Shown here: positions 25,366 through 34,873 of the stretch, in pieces
Numbering within the stretch: position 1 is the first letter of the stretch
How the letters are laid out: each line of letters opens with the position of its first letter
Assembly: GCA_965117035.1 (NCBI GenBank)
Contig: OZ220748.1
Coordinates: 3,658,001 to 3,722,000 of the forward strand
Length of the DNA stretch: 64,000 nt
Origin: CAZENU01 sp965117035
GTDB lineage: Bacteria; Chloroflexota; Dehalococcoidia; Lucifugimonadales; CAZENU01
Direction of reading: 5' to 3'
Position numbers and translations under genes: made by a program
Notes under the pieces: model-generated
What the model was told of the DNA's origin: nothing
Seen by the model: only the letters and a program-made list of their open reading frames with translations
Databases searched by the model: none

Positions 25366-27330
25366 TCATGGGCCCTGTCCCTCGCAGCGCTCCAGGTTGG
25401 TGGCATCGACCCACAGGTCCGAGAACTCCCTGGATAGACACCCCTGCAGGTAGTGCCACTTGATGTACAGGCGCCGCAAATCTGTCAGAGTTGCCAGCTC
25501 CGCAGGCACCGTCCCGACTACCTCGTTGACGGCCAGCGACAGGGCCTGCAGCTTCGTGAGTCCGGCCAGTTCTGGCCGCAGGTTCGATCTTGTCGGTTGC
25601 GGCTGACCATCGGGCCATGGTCTCTTCCCGATCCCTACTCCCCATAGCAGCTCCAGCCCTGTCACCCTGCGCGGCGAGCCCCCTATCGTAATTCCCTCCC
25701 ACGAGTCGATGGGAACCCCGGAGCCCCAGTTCAGGGTGATGTTGTGGGCCATGACATCCCTTACGGTCTTCAACGCCTCGCAGTCTCCCACGAGCCCTGG
25801 GTTGCTCTCAGGTTCCGGGACTGCGGACCCGTCACGGCACGAAGACACGTAGAAGGGCACGTCCTGAGAGCGCTTGGCCTGGCCGCTCCGCACGAGCACG
25901 AGCACGTTCGTGCCGTCCGGGTCCATCGTGTAGACCACCGGATTGCCGCCTGGCTCCGAGCGAGGATCGTCGGGTAAACGCACCGCGATCCTGGAACCGT
26001 CCGGCGACCACGCCGCCTGCGGGCGACCACCGTAGGTGGACAATTTCGGCGGGTCCCGGGGCGGTGGCTCGATCAGCGAATGACCGACGAGATCACCCTG
26101 CAGGTCGACGACACACAGTCCCACGTCGCATGTGAACAGGATGTGAGTCCCGTCGGGAGACCATGCCAGGGTGTCTATCCATGAAAGGTACAGCCTCCCC
26201 ACGAGGTCTTCGAATATCCCCCGTTCGGTTATCGTCGCGACCGTCTGAGGGTCAGAGCCGTCAGGCGCAACGGTGACGAGCACCACGTATCTACCATGGT
26301 ATTTCGCCAATGCCAGGCGGCTGCCGTCCGGCGACCAGGAGGGGGCACTCACCGCATCCGACACTTTCTTGAAGCCGGAACCATCAGCGCGAATCACATA
26401 TACGGCTCCCGGGTGAACACGAGATCCCTGGTCGTACTCGGCTGCGGCGACTGCCAACTGTTCCCCGTCGGGAGACCATTGGGGGGCTGATGCGGTGACG
26501 CGGTATCGGTTGGTGGATGGGACGCTAAACGACGTTTGCTCGTCGACCAGAGCCTGCTCGTTCGAGCCGTCTTTCTCCATCATCCTGAGCGGGCCGAATT
26601 CGAACGGGCCGTGTAGTACATCCCTAGTGAAGGCGACCTTGCTTCCATCGGGGGACCAGGACGGGTAGTGGTCAATGTTGCCGTTCTCGGTAAGGCGCCG
26701 CCGCCCCGATCCGTCGATGGCCACGGACGCAATCTCGTAGATATACCGTTCGCGCCCCTCGAGGGGATACCGCCTCCTACCTAGATTGGCATGCCGGTAG
26801 CGTACGTACAGGCCGTCTGTCGGGTACTGACATGAGGAGTAGACGATACTCGATCCGTCCGGCGACACATCGGCGTGGAAGTGATACGGGAAGCCGTTAC
26901 CGGGATTGGCATCAACGATTGCCCGTAGCCGGGAACCGTCGACGTCTATCATCATCACCGCGGTACCGTCGTCGAATACGATCTCCAAGCCATCTGGAGT
27001 CCAGTCGATGAAGTGGCCCGGTCTCTCAACCACGCCGAAAGGGTGGAGTGGGCCACAGGGGTTATGGGGGCCTCCGTCCGGTACCGTCGTCGGCCGGGGT
27101 CCGACGGGGATCGGCGCGGCGGTAGCTGGCGGCTGTGTCGGCGTATCGGCAGATTGTGGTTGTGTAGGCGTGTCGGCAGATGGCGCAGGAGTCGGTCCCC
27201 CGGCACCGCCGTTGTTCGACTCTCTCGCACAACCGACCATGCTGACGCAGATCACTACTGCGATCACGGCCGCAGCGGTATTCTCGGCTCGTTTGAGGGC
27301 ACTTGTATGGCTGTTGAGCAATCCGCGCAC
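25366..27330 (-). CDS. Secreted lipoprotein with TolB-like PD40 propeller and C-terminal LRR
   Basis: The start is GTG 27330 with GGAGGG seven bases upstream, giving 654 residues. A hydrophobic signal (AAAVIAVVICVSMVGC) ends in a lipobox-like MVGC, followed by a Pro/Thr-rich linker. Residues ~100-500 hold at least five SPDGS/WSPDGxxLA repeats of a TolB-type beta-propeller. The end (about 540-654) is a plant-like LRR: PELAGLTKLQALSL, GTVPAELATLTDLRRLYI. Such proteins sit on the cell surface and probably bind ligands; no catalytic site is visible. It lies alone between two unrelated genes. Confidence 0.8.
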   Translation of the reverse strand: MRGLLNSHTSALKRAENTAAAVIAVVICVSMVGCARESNNGGAGGPTPAPSADTPTQPQSADTPTQPPATAAPIPVGPRPTTVPDGGPHNPCGPLHPFGVVERPGHFIDWTPDGLEIVFDDGTAVMMIDVDGSRLRAIVDANPGNGFPYHFHADVSPDGSSIVYSSCQYPTDGLYVRYRHANLGRRRYPLEGRERYIYEIASVAIDGSGRRRLTENGNIDHYPSWSPDGSKVAFTRDVLHGPFEFGPLRMMEKDGSNEQALVDEQTSFSVPSTNRYRVTASAPQWSPDGEQLAVAAAEYDQGSRVHPGAVYVIRADGSGFKKVSDAVSAPSWSPDGSRLALAKYHGRYVVLVTVAPDGSDPQTVATITERGIFEDLVGRLYLSWIDTLAWSPDGTHILFTCDVGLCVVDLQGDLVGHSLIEPPPRDPPKLSTYGGRPQAAWSPDGSRIAVRLPDDPRSEPGGNPVVYTMDPDGTNVLVLVRSGQAKRSQDVPFYVSSCRDGSAVPEPESNPGLVGDCEALKTVRDVMAHNITLNWGSGVPIDSWEGITIGGSPRRVTGLELLWGVGIGKRPWPDGQPQPTRSNLRPELAGLTKLQALSLAVNEVVGTVPAELATLTDLRRLYIKWHYLQGCLSREFSDLWVDATNLERCEGQGP

Positions 27331-27425
27331 GGTTCGCCCTCCAGGTAGAACATCCCCTCTATCGCGTCCGCACGTGTCTGCCACTCCCCTATAGCGTGCC
27401 CTGTGAGGGGCTTCCGTAGTCCCCA

Positions 27426-28604
27426 CTAGCCGCCGGTTTCGGAAGCGTTCCTCAATGCCGGGATCACGTCGCGGCCGAGCGCTTCGAGCTGCTCCAGGGT
27501 GACGGCCTTGGAGGTGCTCACCACGGGCCCCAGGTTCACAGCGGTCAGGCCCGGCAGGCGCTCCTGGATCTCCTGTAGCTGCTCGACGATGCGCTCGGGC
27601 TGGCCGAGCAGCCACGAGCCGGCGGCGACGCCGTCCTCGATCGTCGGCAGCGAAGCGGTGAGGGCCTTCGCTGGGTCGTCGAGCGCGTCGATATGCTCGT
27701 CGCTGAGGCCGCGGACGAACCCGAGCGGCGCGAACATCTTCATGTGCTCCTCGAAGAAGGGCCGCGCCTCCTTCATGGCCTTCTCCGGCGTCTCCGCGAC
27801 GTGGGTCGAGAACGTGATGAGCAGGTCCTCACCGGGCTCGGTCTCGCGGCCGCCTCGCGCCAGCGCGTCACGCCACGCGAGCACCGCCTGCTCGTTCGCC
27901 CCGCCGACGGCCGCGCCGCCCCCGATCACGCCCTTGATCCCGTGCTTCACCATGAAGTCGAGCCCCCGCGGGCTCGCGCTGACGATCGGCTGCCAGCACT
28001 CCAGCGGCCGTACCAGCGGCTTTGGGACGAGCGTGATCTCCTCCAGCTCGTAGCCCCGGTAGGACACTTTGGGCGGGATGTCGTAGTGCTTGCCGTGGTG
28101 CGAGAACGACCGCTCCTTCAGGGCCGCCATGATGACGTCGACCTGCTCCTCGAACAGCTCGCGGTTGGCGTCCGTATCGAGCATCGGCGCGCCGAACACC
28201 TCCACCTCGCGGGTGTGGTAGCCGCGGCCGACTCCGAAGACGACGCGTCCGCCGGTCAGGATGTCGGCGGTGGCGAAGTCCTCGGCCAGCCTTAGCGGGT
28301 GCCACATCGGGGTGACGTTGAAGCCGCAGCCGAAGTCTATGCGCTGCGTCAGGTGGGCCAGGTGAACGGCGAGCATGAGGATGTTCGGGATGCACTCGTA
28401 CCCCTCGCGCTGGAAGTGGTGCTCCGCCAGCCACATCGTGTCGAACCCGGTCTCGTCCATGACACGGGCGATGTCGGCCGCCTTGTCGAACGCCGACGCC
28501 AGCGCCTCGTCCGAAAGCCACCGGTCGTTGACCGGAGTGCCCGCGAACCCCACGTCGTCCAGGTCCACGTGCCCGGCGTACAGATACCCGAACCTGCTGA
28601 TCAT
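27426..28604 (-). CDS. LLM class flavin-dependent oxidoreductase
   Basis: This 392-residue luciferase-like monooxygenase starts at ATG 28604. It has the TIM-barrel family stretches ETGFDTMWLAEHHF, TQRIDFGCGFNVTPMWHP, and GRVVFGVGRGYHTREVEVFG, the last being a phosphate- and flavin-binding loop. Members use FMN or F420 to oxidise or reduce diverse substrates. They are strikingly abundant in SAR202-like Chloroflexota, which supports the taxonomic guess but is not proof. The substrate is unknown. Confidence 0.9.
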   Translation of the reverse strand: MISRFGYLYAGHVDLDDVGFAGTPVNDRWLSDEALASAFDKAADIARVMDETGFDTMWLAEHHFQREGYECIPNILMLAVHLAHLTQRIDFGCGFNVTPMWHPLRLAEDFATADILTGGRVVFGVGRGYHTREVEVFGAPMLDTDANRELFEEQVDVIMAALKERSFSHHGKHYDIPPKVSYRGYELEEITLVPKPLVRPLECWQPIVSASPRGLDFMVKHGIKGVIGGGAAVGGANEQAVLAWRDALARGGRETEPGEDLLITFSTHVAETPEKAMKEARPFFEEHMKMFAPLGFVRGLSDEHIDALDDPAKALTASLPTIEDGVAAGSWLLGQPERIVEQLQEIQERLPGLTAVNLGPVVSTSKAVTLEQLEALGRDVIPALRNASETGG

Positions 28605-28702
28605 CGCCTCACCCCCTGACGCGTCGCCAGCCCGATTCTATCCGAATAGCATCCGCGGCGACACCACTGCCTGACACGACGCGGTCATCCGCCGCCGTCT
28701 CC

Positions 28703-28799
28703 GTTCAGAGTTGCTGAAGGGAACGCGGGCGCCCCCGGCCTGCCTCCTCCCAATCATCCCAATCTCCCAAATCACACGAATCGCGGTTCAGACGTTCCC
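28703..28799. repeat. MITE-like repeat, copy C (diverged)
   Basis: It starts with GTTCAGAGTTG (28703-28713) and ends with CACACGAATCGCGGTTCAGACGTTCC (28774-28799), matching the ends of the element at 43409-43572 with substitutions and a different centre. It lies in the 307-base gap before cmk, which holds no other gene. Confidence 0.6.
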
Positions 28800-28841
28800 G
28801 GGCGGCAGGATCGCACACGCCTCCTCAAATCTGAACATTGC

Positions 28842-28870
28842 TTGTCGAGGTGTTCCCCCGAACCTATAAT
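28842..28870 (+). promoter_or_regulatory. Predicted sigma-70-type promoter of cmk-plsC-glmS
   Basis: TTGTCG (28842-28847), a 17-base spacer and a perfect TATAAT (28865-28870) lie 42 bases before the cmk start. It points toward the three-gene run. Confidence 0.65.
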
Positions 28871-28911
28871 CGAACCGCCTCCAGACTGCGGCGAAACGGA
28901 TATCGGGAGAA

Positions 28912-29580
28912 GTGGAAAAACCTCTGGCTATAGCTATAGACGGCCCGGTCGCGTCCGGCAAGACGGCCGTGGGCAGGCTCGTGGCGCGCAGGCTCGGCAT
29001 GCGTTTCCTGGACACGGGCTCGATGTACAGGGCCGTCACGCGGGTCGCGCTGGACAGGGGCGTCGACGTGGACGACGCCGACGCCCTCACCGCCCTCGCT
29101 GAGCGGCTCGATCTGCGGGTGAGCTTCACCGGCGGCGCCGACCGGCTGACCGCCGACGGCGCGGACGTCACCGACGGTCTTCGGACGCCCGACGTGGAGC
29201 GCGGCGTGTCCCCCGTGTCCCGCATTCCCGGAGTCAGGCGCTCGCTCGTCGCGCAGCAGCGGCGGATGGCGGCGGACGGGCCCATCGTCATGGCGGGCCG
29301 CGACATCGGCACCGTCGTGCTGCCGGACGCGCCCGTGAAGGTGTACCTGGAAGCCTCGGCGCGCGTCCGGGCGCGGAGGCGGCGCGCCGACGGGGACGAC
29401 AGCGCGTCGGAGTCGGACGAGCGACAGGTGCTCGAGAGCCTGATCAGGCGTGATAAGATTGACTCCGAGCGCGCCGACTCGCCGCTTCGGCCTGCCGACG
29501 GCGCGGTCATCATCGACACGGACGACCTGGGGATCGAGCAGGTGGCTGACACGATCGTCTCTCTCGTGGAGCGCGGCTGA
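28912..29580 (+). CDS. cmk: Cytidylate kinase
   Basis: This 222-residue protein starts at GTG 28912 behind GGGAGA. It has the P-loop GPVASGKT (11-18), FLDTGSMYRAVT for substrate binding, and VMAGRDIGTVVLPDAPVKVYL, all diagnostic of (d)CMP kinase. It phosphorylates CMP and dCMP. Length is standard. It overlaps plsC by one base, and cmk-plsC is a frequent pair. Confidence 0.94.
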   Translation: MEKPLAIAIDGPVASGKTAVGRLVARRLGMRFLDTGSMYRAVTRVALDRGVDVDDADALTALAERLDLRVSFTGGADRLTADGADVTDGLRTPDVERGVSPVSRIPGVRRSLVAQQRRMAADGPIVMAGRDIGTVVLPDAPVKVYLEASARVRARRRRADGDDSASESDERQVLESLIRRDKIDSERADSPLRPADGAVIIDTDDLGIEQVADTIVSLVERG

Positions 29581-30266
29581 TGGAGCTGGTCAACCCGGTC
29601 GCGAACTTCCTCCAGCGCATGGTCCTGGTGGCCTTCGCGGAGTGGCGCGTGACCGGCAAGGAGAACGTCCCGCCGCACGGGCCGCTCATCATAGTCGCCA
29701 ACCACCAGAGCTACTTCGACTCGTCACTGCTGTCCACGAGCCTCCCGAGGCGGACGCGGTTCCTCGCCAAGGCCGGGCTCTTCCGCTGGCCCGTCGTCTC
29801 GTCGTTCTTCCGGCTGTACGGCGCCTACCCGCTGACGCGCAGCACGGCCGACGTGGGGGCGTACCGCTGGGCGCTCCGGCAGCTCGAACGCGACCGCGCC
29901 GTCGTGCTGTTCCCCGAGGGTACGAGGTCGCCGGGAGGCATGAGGAAGGCCCAGGCTGGCGTCGCGCTGCTGGCGTTGCGCTCCCAGGCGCCTATCTTGC
30001 CTGTCGGGATCACCGGCACGGAGCGGCTCGGCTCGATGTTCAGGATACTCAAGCCCACCGGCGCGATCGAGGTCTCCATCGGGACGCCCTTCTCGCTGCC
30101 GACCGTCGAGGGCCGTCCGAGCCGGCAGGTTCTCGACTCGCTGACAGACATGATCATGCAGCGTATCGCGGCGCTGCTGCCGCCCGCGTACCGCGGCGTC
30201 TACGCCATCACCCCGAGCACGGGCGCTTCCGATCCCGTGCGGCGACAGGCGTCGCCCGTTGAGTGA
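29580..30266 (+). CDS. plsC: 1-acyl-sn-glycerol-3-phosphate acyltransferase
   Basis: This 228-residue membrane-associated acyltransferase has the catalytic NH42QSYFD47 (HX4D) and the glycerophosphate-binding FPEGTRS. It adds the second acyl chain to lysophosphatidic acid in phospholipid synthesis. Its ATG shares a base with the cmk stop (TGATG). N-terminal hydrophobic residues likely anchor it to the membrane. Confidence 0.92.
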   Translation: MELVNPVANFLQRMVLVAFAEWRVTGKENVPPHGPLIIVANHQSYFDSSLLSTSLPRRTRFLAKAGLFRWPVVSSFFRLYGAYPLTRSTADVGAYRWALRQLERDRAVVLFPEGTRSPGGMRKAQAGVALLALRSQAPILPVGITGTERLGSMFRILKPTGAIEVSIGTPFSLPTVEGRPSRQVLDSLTDMIMQRIAALLPPAYRGVYAITPSTGASDPVRRQASPVE

Positions 30267-30293
30267 CCGCGCCGGCCCCGAGGAGACTCCCAC

Positions 30294-32138
30294 GTGTGCG
30301 GGATAGTCGGCTACACGGGCGGCAGGCCCGCCGCGCCGGTGCTCCTCGACGGCCTGTCGCGCCTCGAGTACAGGGGCTACGACAGCGCCGGCATCGCCGT
30401 CTTGGGGCCGTCCGGGGAGCCGGCCGTGCGCAAGGCCGAGGGCAAGCTGTCCGTCCTGCTCGCAGCGCTCGACGGCGACCTGCCCGAGGGCAGCAGCGGA
30501 ATAGGCCACACCCGCTGGGCTACCCACGGCCCGCCCGCCGACTTCAACGCCCACCCGCACACCGACTGCGCCGACGAGATCGCGCTCGTTCACAACGGCA
30601 TCGTCGAGAACTTCGTCGAGCTCAGGCGGGAGCTCGAGGCCGAGGGCCACCGCTTCTCTTCGCAGACCGACACCGAGTGCATCGGCCACCTGGTCGAGCG
30701 GTACCTCGCCCTGGAGTACTCCCTGGAGGACGCGGTCGCCGAGACCGCGGGCCGGATCAGGGGCGCGCACGCCGTCGTCGTCGCCTCGAAGCGGGAGCCC
30801 GGCAAGCTCGTCGCCTTTCGCCTCGGCAACGCCGGGGGCGTGGTCGTCGGCTACGGCGAGAGCGAGACCTTCCTGGCGAGCGACCTGCCCGCGCTGCTAC
30901 CGTACACCCGCGACGTCGCGTTCCTCGGCGATGGCGAGTCGGTCACGATTACCGCCGACGGGCCGACGTACGCCCGCCTCGACGGAACGCGCATCGACGT
31001 GGAGCCCTCCCGCGTGCCGTACGACGAGGTCTCAGCCGCCAAGGGCCCCTACGAGCACTTCCTGCTGAAGGAGATCAACGACCAGCCCGAGACGGCCATC
31101 GACGCCATGCGAGGGCGGGTGTCGTTCGATACGGGCGCCATTGCCCTGGACGATGTCGCGCTGTCGGCCGCCGGGGCGAAGAACATCGACCGCGTCGTCC
31201 TGATCGGGATGGGCACCAGCCTGCACGCCGCGATGGTGGGCCGGACCTGGATCGAGTCGCTGGCCCGCATCCCGGCCGAGGTCGAGAACTCGTCCGAGTT
31301 CAGGTACCGGGACCCGCTCGTGGACGAGCGCACTCTGGTCGTGTCCGTCTGCCAGTCGGGCGAGACGGCGGACACCCTCGCCGCGATGCAGGAGGCGGCT
31401 GACAAGGGGGCCCGGCAGGTCACGCTGTGCAACTACGAGGGCACCCAGACGACCCGGATCGCGGAAGACACCATCCTGATCCGCGCGGGACTGGAGATCA
31501 GCGTGGCGTCGACGAAGACCTTCGTCGCCTCGCTCGTCTCATTGCTGATGCTGTCCGCCGACCTCGGCGTCCGGCGCGGGACGCTGTCCGCGGAGCGCGT
31601 TGCCGGGATCGTCGACGAGCTGGCGCGTCTGCCCCAGATGCTCGGCGGCCTGGCCTCGGAGAAGGCGCGCTGCGAGGCGCTGGCCGAGCGGTACGCCGGG
31701 TACGACGACTTCCTGTTCCTGGGCCGCGGCGTCCACTACCCGCTGGCGATGGAGGGCGCGCTCAAGCTCAAGGAGCTCAGCTACATCCACGCCGAGGGCT
31801 ACCAGGCCGGCGAGATGAAGCACGGCCCCATCTCGCTGATCGACGAGAACATGCCGGTCGTAGCGCTCGTCCCCAAGTACGAGCTGTACGAGAAGATGCT
31901 CGCCAACGTCAGCGAGGTGAAGGCCCGCGGCGGCACCGTCATCGCCATCGCCACCGAGGGCGACGCCGACGCGGCCGACGTCGCGGACGATGTCCTCTAC
32001 ATTCCCGAGGCGTCGTCGTTCGTCGCGCCCATGCTCGCGGCCGTCCCCATGCAGCTGCTCGCCTATGAGATCGCCGTCCGGCGCGGCCGCGACGTCGACC
32101 AGCCCCGGAACCTCGCCAAGTCCGTCACGGTAGAGTAG
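30294..32138 (+). CDS. glmS: Glutamine-fructose-6-phosphate aminotransferase (isomerising)
   Basis: This 614-residue protein starts at GTG 30294, placing the catalytic cysteine at position 2 (CGIVGYTGG) as required. An N-terminal class-II amidotransferase (GIGHTRWATHG) is followed by two SIS domains (VCQSGETADTL around 350, then a C-terminal SIS ending NLAKSVTVE). It makes glucosamine-6-phosphate, the entry to amino-sugars and peptidoglycan precursors. With only 27 bases after plsC there is no room for a glmS riboswitch-ribozyme. Confidence 0.95.
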   Translation: MCGIVGYTGGRPAAPVLLDGLSRLEYRGYDSAGIAVLGPSGEPAVRKAEGKLSVLLAALDGDLPEGSSGIGHTRWATHGPPADFNAHPHTDCADEIALVHNGIVENFVELRRELEAEGHRFSSQTDTECIGHLVERYLALEYSLEDAVAETAGRIRGAHAVVVASKREPGKLVAFRLGNAGGVVVGYGESETFLASDLPALLPYTRDVAFLGDGESVTITADGPTYARLDGTRIDVEPSRVPYDEVSAAKGPYEHFLLKEINDQPETAIDAMRGRVSFDTGAIALDDVALSAAGAKNIDRVVLIGMGTSLHAAMVGRTWIESLARIPAEVENSSEFRYRDPLVDERTLVVSVCQSGETADTLAAMQEAADKGARQVTLCNYEGTQTTRIAEDTILIRAGLEISVASTKTFVASLVSLLMLSADLGVRRGTLSAERVAGIVDELARLPQMLGGLASEKARCEALAERYAGYDDFLFLGRGVHYPLAMEGALKLKELSYIHAEGYQAGEMKHGPISLIDENMPVVALVPKYELYEKMLANVSEVKARGGTVIAIATEGDADAADVADDVLYIPEASSFVAPMLAAVPMQLLAYEIAVRRGRDVDQPRNLAKSVTVE

Positions 32139-32153
32139 GGGGCTGGCGGCGGT

Positions 32154-33248
32154 TCATCCCTGAGTCCGCAGCACGGGGCCGCCGGTCAGGTAGGCCTTCG
32201 TGATGTCTATGACCAGCGCGACGTCGTCCCGGCACGTCTCTATCGGCGACCTGTTCGGCGTACCGTTCACGATCGAGTCGTGGAAGTGGCGGAGCTCCCG
32301 GCGGAACGGGTTCTCCCAGTCCATCGCCGGCTCCTTGCGCACGGTCCTGCCGTCCGCGTCGATCTCCTGCACGACGAGCGTCGAGACGGTGCGGGAGAAG
32401 CCGGTGCCGAACTTGACGATCACCCGCTTGCTGCCGCCGTACACCTCCAGCGTCTCGTGGAAGTCCCACAGCTCCGGCAGGTCGACCCACGTGGCGACGC
32501 ACCGGTGGCCCTCCGGGTATTCCAGCGTCGTGCTGTACGCCCGCCCGTCGGCCCATATCTCGGTGCTCGCGACCCGGTTCGGCACGCCGAACATCCCCCG
32601 CAGGCAGTACAGGTCGTGTATCAGGCTGCCGGAGAGCGAGTAGAACGTGGTCAGCACGTGCGGCGGCACGTCTCCGATCGCCGCCCGGCACGCCGCGTCC
32701 AGCGCATCGCGGGACCTTCGGGCCTCCGCCTCGGGCAGGTCGTCGAACCGCCGTGTGCGGAACTGGCGCACGTGCAGCGCGTTATTCGGGTGCAGGTGGT
32801 TCACCTGGACGAACGTCACGTCGTCGATGTCCGCGACCTCCTCTAGCGCCTGCTCGTACGCCGGCTCGAACAGCTTCGTGTACCCGGCCTGGACGACCTT
32901 GCCGGACCGCGCGCACGCCTCGATGATCGCGTCCGCCTCTTCGAGCGAGTAGCAGATCGGCTTCTCGACGAATGCGTGCTTCCCCGCCTCCACGGACGCG
33001 ATGATGGCCTCGGCCTTCGGGTCGGCGTGGCACAGCAGCACCGCGTCGATGTCGGAGTCGAGCAGGTCCCGGTAGTCGGTGAAGTGTCGCTCGACGTGGA
33101 ACTGCCGCGCCGCGTACGCGGCCTGGGACGGCGACGCGTCGCACACGGCGGCGATCTCGAACTCCTCCGACAGCTCTGACAGGAACGGCAGGTGCTGCAC
33201 CTGCGCGATCGCCCCGCACCCTACGACGCCGATTCGGACTCTGCTCAT
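32154..33248 (-). CDS. Gfo/Idh/MocA-family oxidoreductase
   Basis: This 364-residue dehydrogenase starts at ATG 33248. It has the N-terminal Rossmann RIGVVGCGAIAQVQHLPFL and EKPICYSLEEAD near residue 95. The C-terminal domain is longer-looped than in the 3041-4156 paralogue, and the two share only family motifs. It is one of two such dehydrogenases here. It is followed upstream by a cupin gene in the same orientation, a common partner for sugar-acid or lactone substrates. The substrate is unknown. Confidence 0.87.
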   Translation of the reverse strand: MSRVRIGVVGCGAIAQVQHLPFLSELSEEFEIAAVCDASPSQAAYAARQFHVERHFTDYRDLLDSDIDAVLLCHADPKAEAIIASVEAGKHAFVEKPICYSLEEADAIIEACARSGKVVQAGYTKLFEPAYEQALEEVADIDDVTFVQVNHLHPNNALHVRQFRTRRFDDLPEAEARRSRDALDAACRAAIGDVPPHVLTTFYSLSGSLIHDLYCLRGMFGVPNRVASTEIWADGRAYSTTLEYPEGHRCVATWVDLPELWDFHETLEVYGGSKRVIVKFGTGFSRTVSTLVVQEIDADGRTVRKEPAMDWENPFRRELRHFHDSIVNGTPNRSPIETCRDDVALVIDITKAYLTGGPVLRTQG

Positions 33249-33264
33249 CTCACACCCCCGTGCG

Positions 33265-33903
33265 CTAGACTTCCCCGTCCGCCCGCGGGGCCAGCTCGTT
33301 CCACACCTCGGCGACCGCGTTGGCCCCCTGGAAGACGGGGAACAGCTTCTCCCACAGCCCGTCCCGTATCTCGCCGGCCGTCGCCAGGTCGCCGTTCTCG
33401 ACTGCCTGGCGCAATGCCTCCAGGGACTCTTCCCGGACGGATGACGCAGCCTCCGCCGCGGCCGCGAGCGACCCGATGGCGCCCGGGAGCTCGTCCGCCA
33501 GCGTCGCCACCGCCCGGGGCTCCCCGTAGTCGACGTCGTAGTTGGCGGACGGCGTGAACCGCGCCGGCTCCCGCTGTCCGTCGTCCGTCCACATCGTGTG
33601 CGTCGGCTGGATGTGGGGCGTCACCGAGAGGTACATGAACACCGGCTCGTCCCCGAGCGCGCGAACGGCGTGTGGCTGGTCGACCAGGGCGACGCACAGC
33701 TGCCCCGGACCCACCTCGCCTCTCTCGCCGTCGATCTCGAATTCGGCCCGGCCGCTCAGCACCAGGAAGATCTCGTGGCCGAGGTCGTGCGTGTGCGTCC
33801 GGGGCATGGGGCCCGCCTCGACCCGCAGGAACCTCGACCGGATCTGCGGCGTCACCAGCATGTTGCGTAGGTCTGTCCTGTAGTCGTAGATGGGGAAACC
33901 CAT
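33265..33903 (-). CDS. Cupin-domain protein
   Basis: This 212-residue protein starts at ATG 33903 with GGAGG seven bases upstream; longer in-frame starts have no such site. Residues 30-100 carry the cupin metal motif, HTHDLGHEIFLVLSGRAEFEIDG, then PGQLCVALVDQPHAVRALG. The C-terminal ~80 residues are a helical tail rich in Ala and Glu. Cupins bind a metal and act as isomerases, dioxygenases or sensors. It lies 16 bases upstream of the Gfo/Idh gene and probably shares a transcript. Confidence 0.83.
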   Translation of the reverse strand: MGFPIYDYRTDLRNMLVTPQIRSRFLRVEAGPMPRTHTHDLGHEIFLVLSGRAEFEIDGERGEVGPGQLCVALVDQPHAVRALGDEPVFMYLSVTPHIQPTHTMWTDDGQREPARFTPSANYDVDYGEPRAVATLADELPGAIGSLAAAAEAASSVREESLEALRQAVENGDLATAGEIRDGLWEKLFPVFQGANAVAEVWNELAPRADGEV

Positions 33904-34007
33904 GGCGTCGCCTCCTTGAGTCCGCGGCGGACGGGCTTGCGGCCGCCCCATTCTAGGCGCGGCCCCCTTCGAGGACAAGATGTCTCGGACACCCAGATTC
34001 CCCACGT

Positions 34008-34111
34008 CCACGTTCAGTGTCATATCTCCGGCCGTCACGTCGTAGCGGCGGGTTTCCAACTCGCCTGCCCCTGCAATGCGGCGCCCTCACCTATTGGTGG
34101 GGTATTCGGCG
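34008..34111. repeat. Dispersed intergenic repeat (pair with 46155-46265)
   Basis: It begins with CCACGTTCAGTGT and continues with CGTAGCGGCGGG...TTCCAACTCGCC and a GGTGGGG end. The same order of blocks occurs at 46155-46265. No coding capacity is evident. It lies directly before the 180-bp tandem array in a 970-base gap without genes. Confidence 0.55.
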
Positions 34112-34118
34112 GTAGCCA

Positions 34119-34811
34119 GGACTCCCCACCTGATGTCACCCCGGACGTAGTGAACGGCCTGGGGTGGGGGAGGCCGCGATGTGGCCAGGTCGAGTGTCCC
34201 CCTCCCCAAGTCCCTCTCTGCGTTCGTGACGACAGGGTGTGGTCGCGCTGCGAAGAAGCCACCGACGAGGTGCACAGCCACGAACGCCTCGGAGCCGGGA
34301 CTCCTCACTTGATGTAGTGAACGGCCTGGGGCGGGGGAGGCCGCGATGTGGGCCAGGTCGAGAGGCCCCTCCCCAAGTCCCTCTCTGCGTTCGTGACGAC
34401 AGGGTGTGGTCGCGCCGCGAAGAAGTCACCGACGAGGTGCACGGCCACGAACGCCTCGGAGCCGGGACTCCCCACTTGATGTCACCCTGAACGAAGTGAA
34501 GGGCCTGGGGCGGGGGAGGCCGCGATGTGGGCCAGGTCGAGTGTCCCCCTCCCCAGGTCCCTCTCTGCGTTCGTGACGACAGGGTGTGGTCGCGCTGCGA
34601 AGAAGTCACCGACGAGGTGCGCAGCCACGAACGCCTCGGAGCCGGGACTCCCCACTTGATGTCACCCTGAACGAAGTGAAGGGCCCGGGGCGGGGGAGGC
34701 CACGATGTGGGCAGGTCGAGAGGCCCTCTCCCCAGGTCCCTCTCTGCGTTCGTGACGGACCGGGTGCGGTCGCGCTGCGAAGAAGTCACCGACGAGGTGC
34801 GCAGCCACAGA
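34119..34811. repeat. Tandem array, about four copies of a ~180-bp unit
   Basis: The unit start (GTGAA[C/G]GGC) recurs at 34150, 34317, 34496 and 34676, giving spacings of 167, 179 and 180 bases. The first unit lacks about 13 bases around TCACCCTGAACGA. Copies differ at only scattered positions and contain CCCTCTCTGCGTTCGTGACGAC. Nothing else occupies this 970-base gap. Open frames here repeat the same peptide and look spurious. Confidence 0.85.
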
Positions 34812-34873
34812 CCGGGAGACCGCTCGTCGCGCCGCTCGCCGGGACCAAGTGGGGAGTTTGGGGACTCCGAGGA

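Noticed and set aside
30267..30293. glmS riboswitch-ribozyme
   Set aside because: Only 27 bases separate plsC and glmS, far too short.
34136..34789. Long minus-strand open frame with repeated peptides
   Set aside because: The frame lies wholly inside the 180-bp tandem array and exists because each unit is a multiple of three in one frame; the peptide repeats and has no domain or ribosome-binding site.
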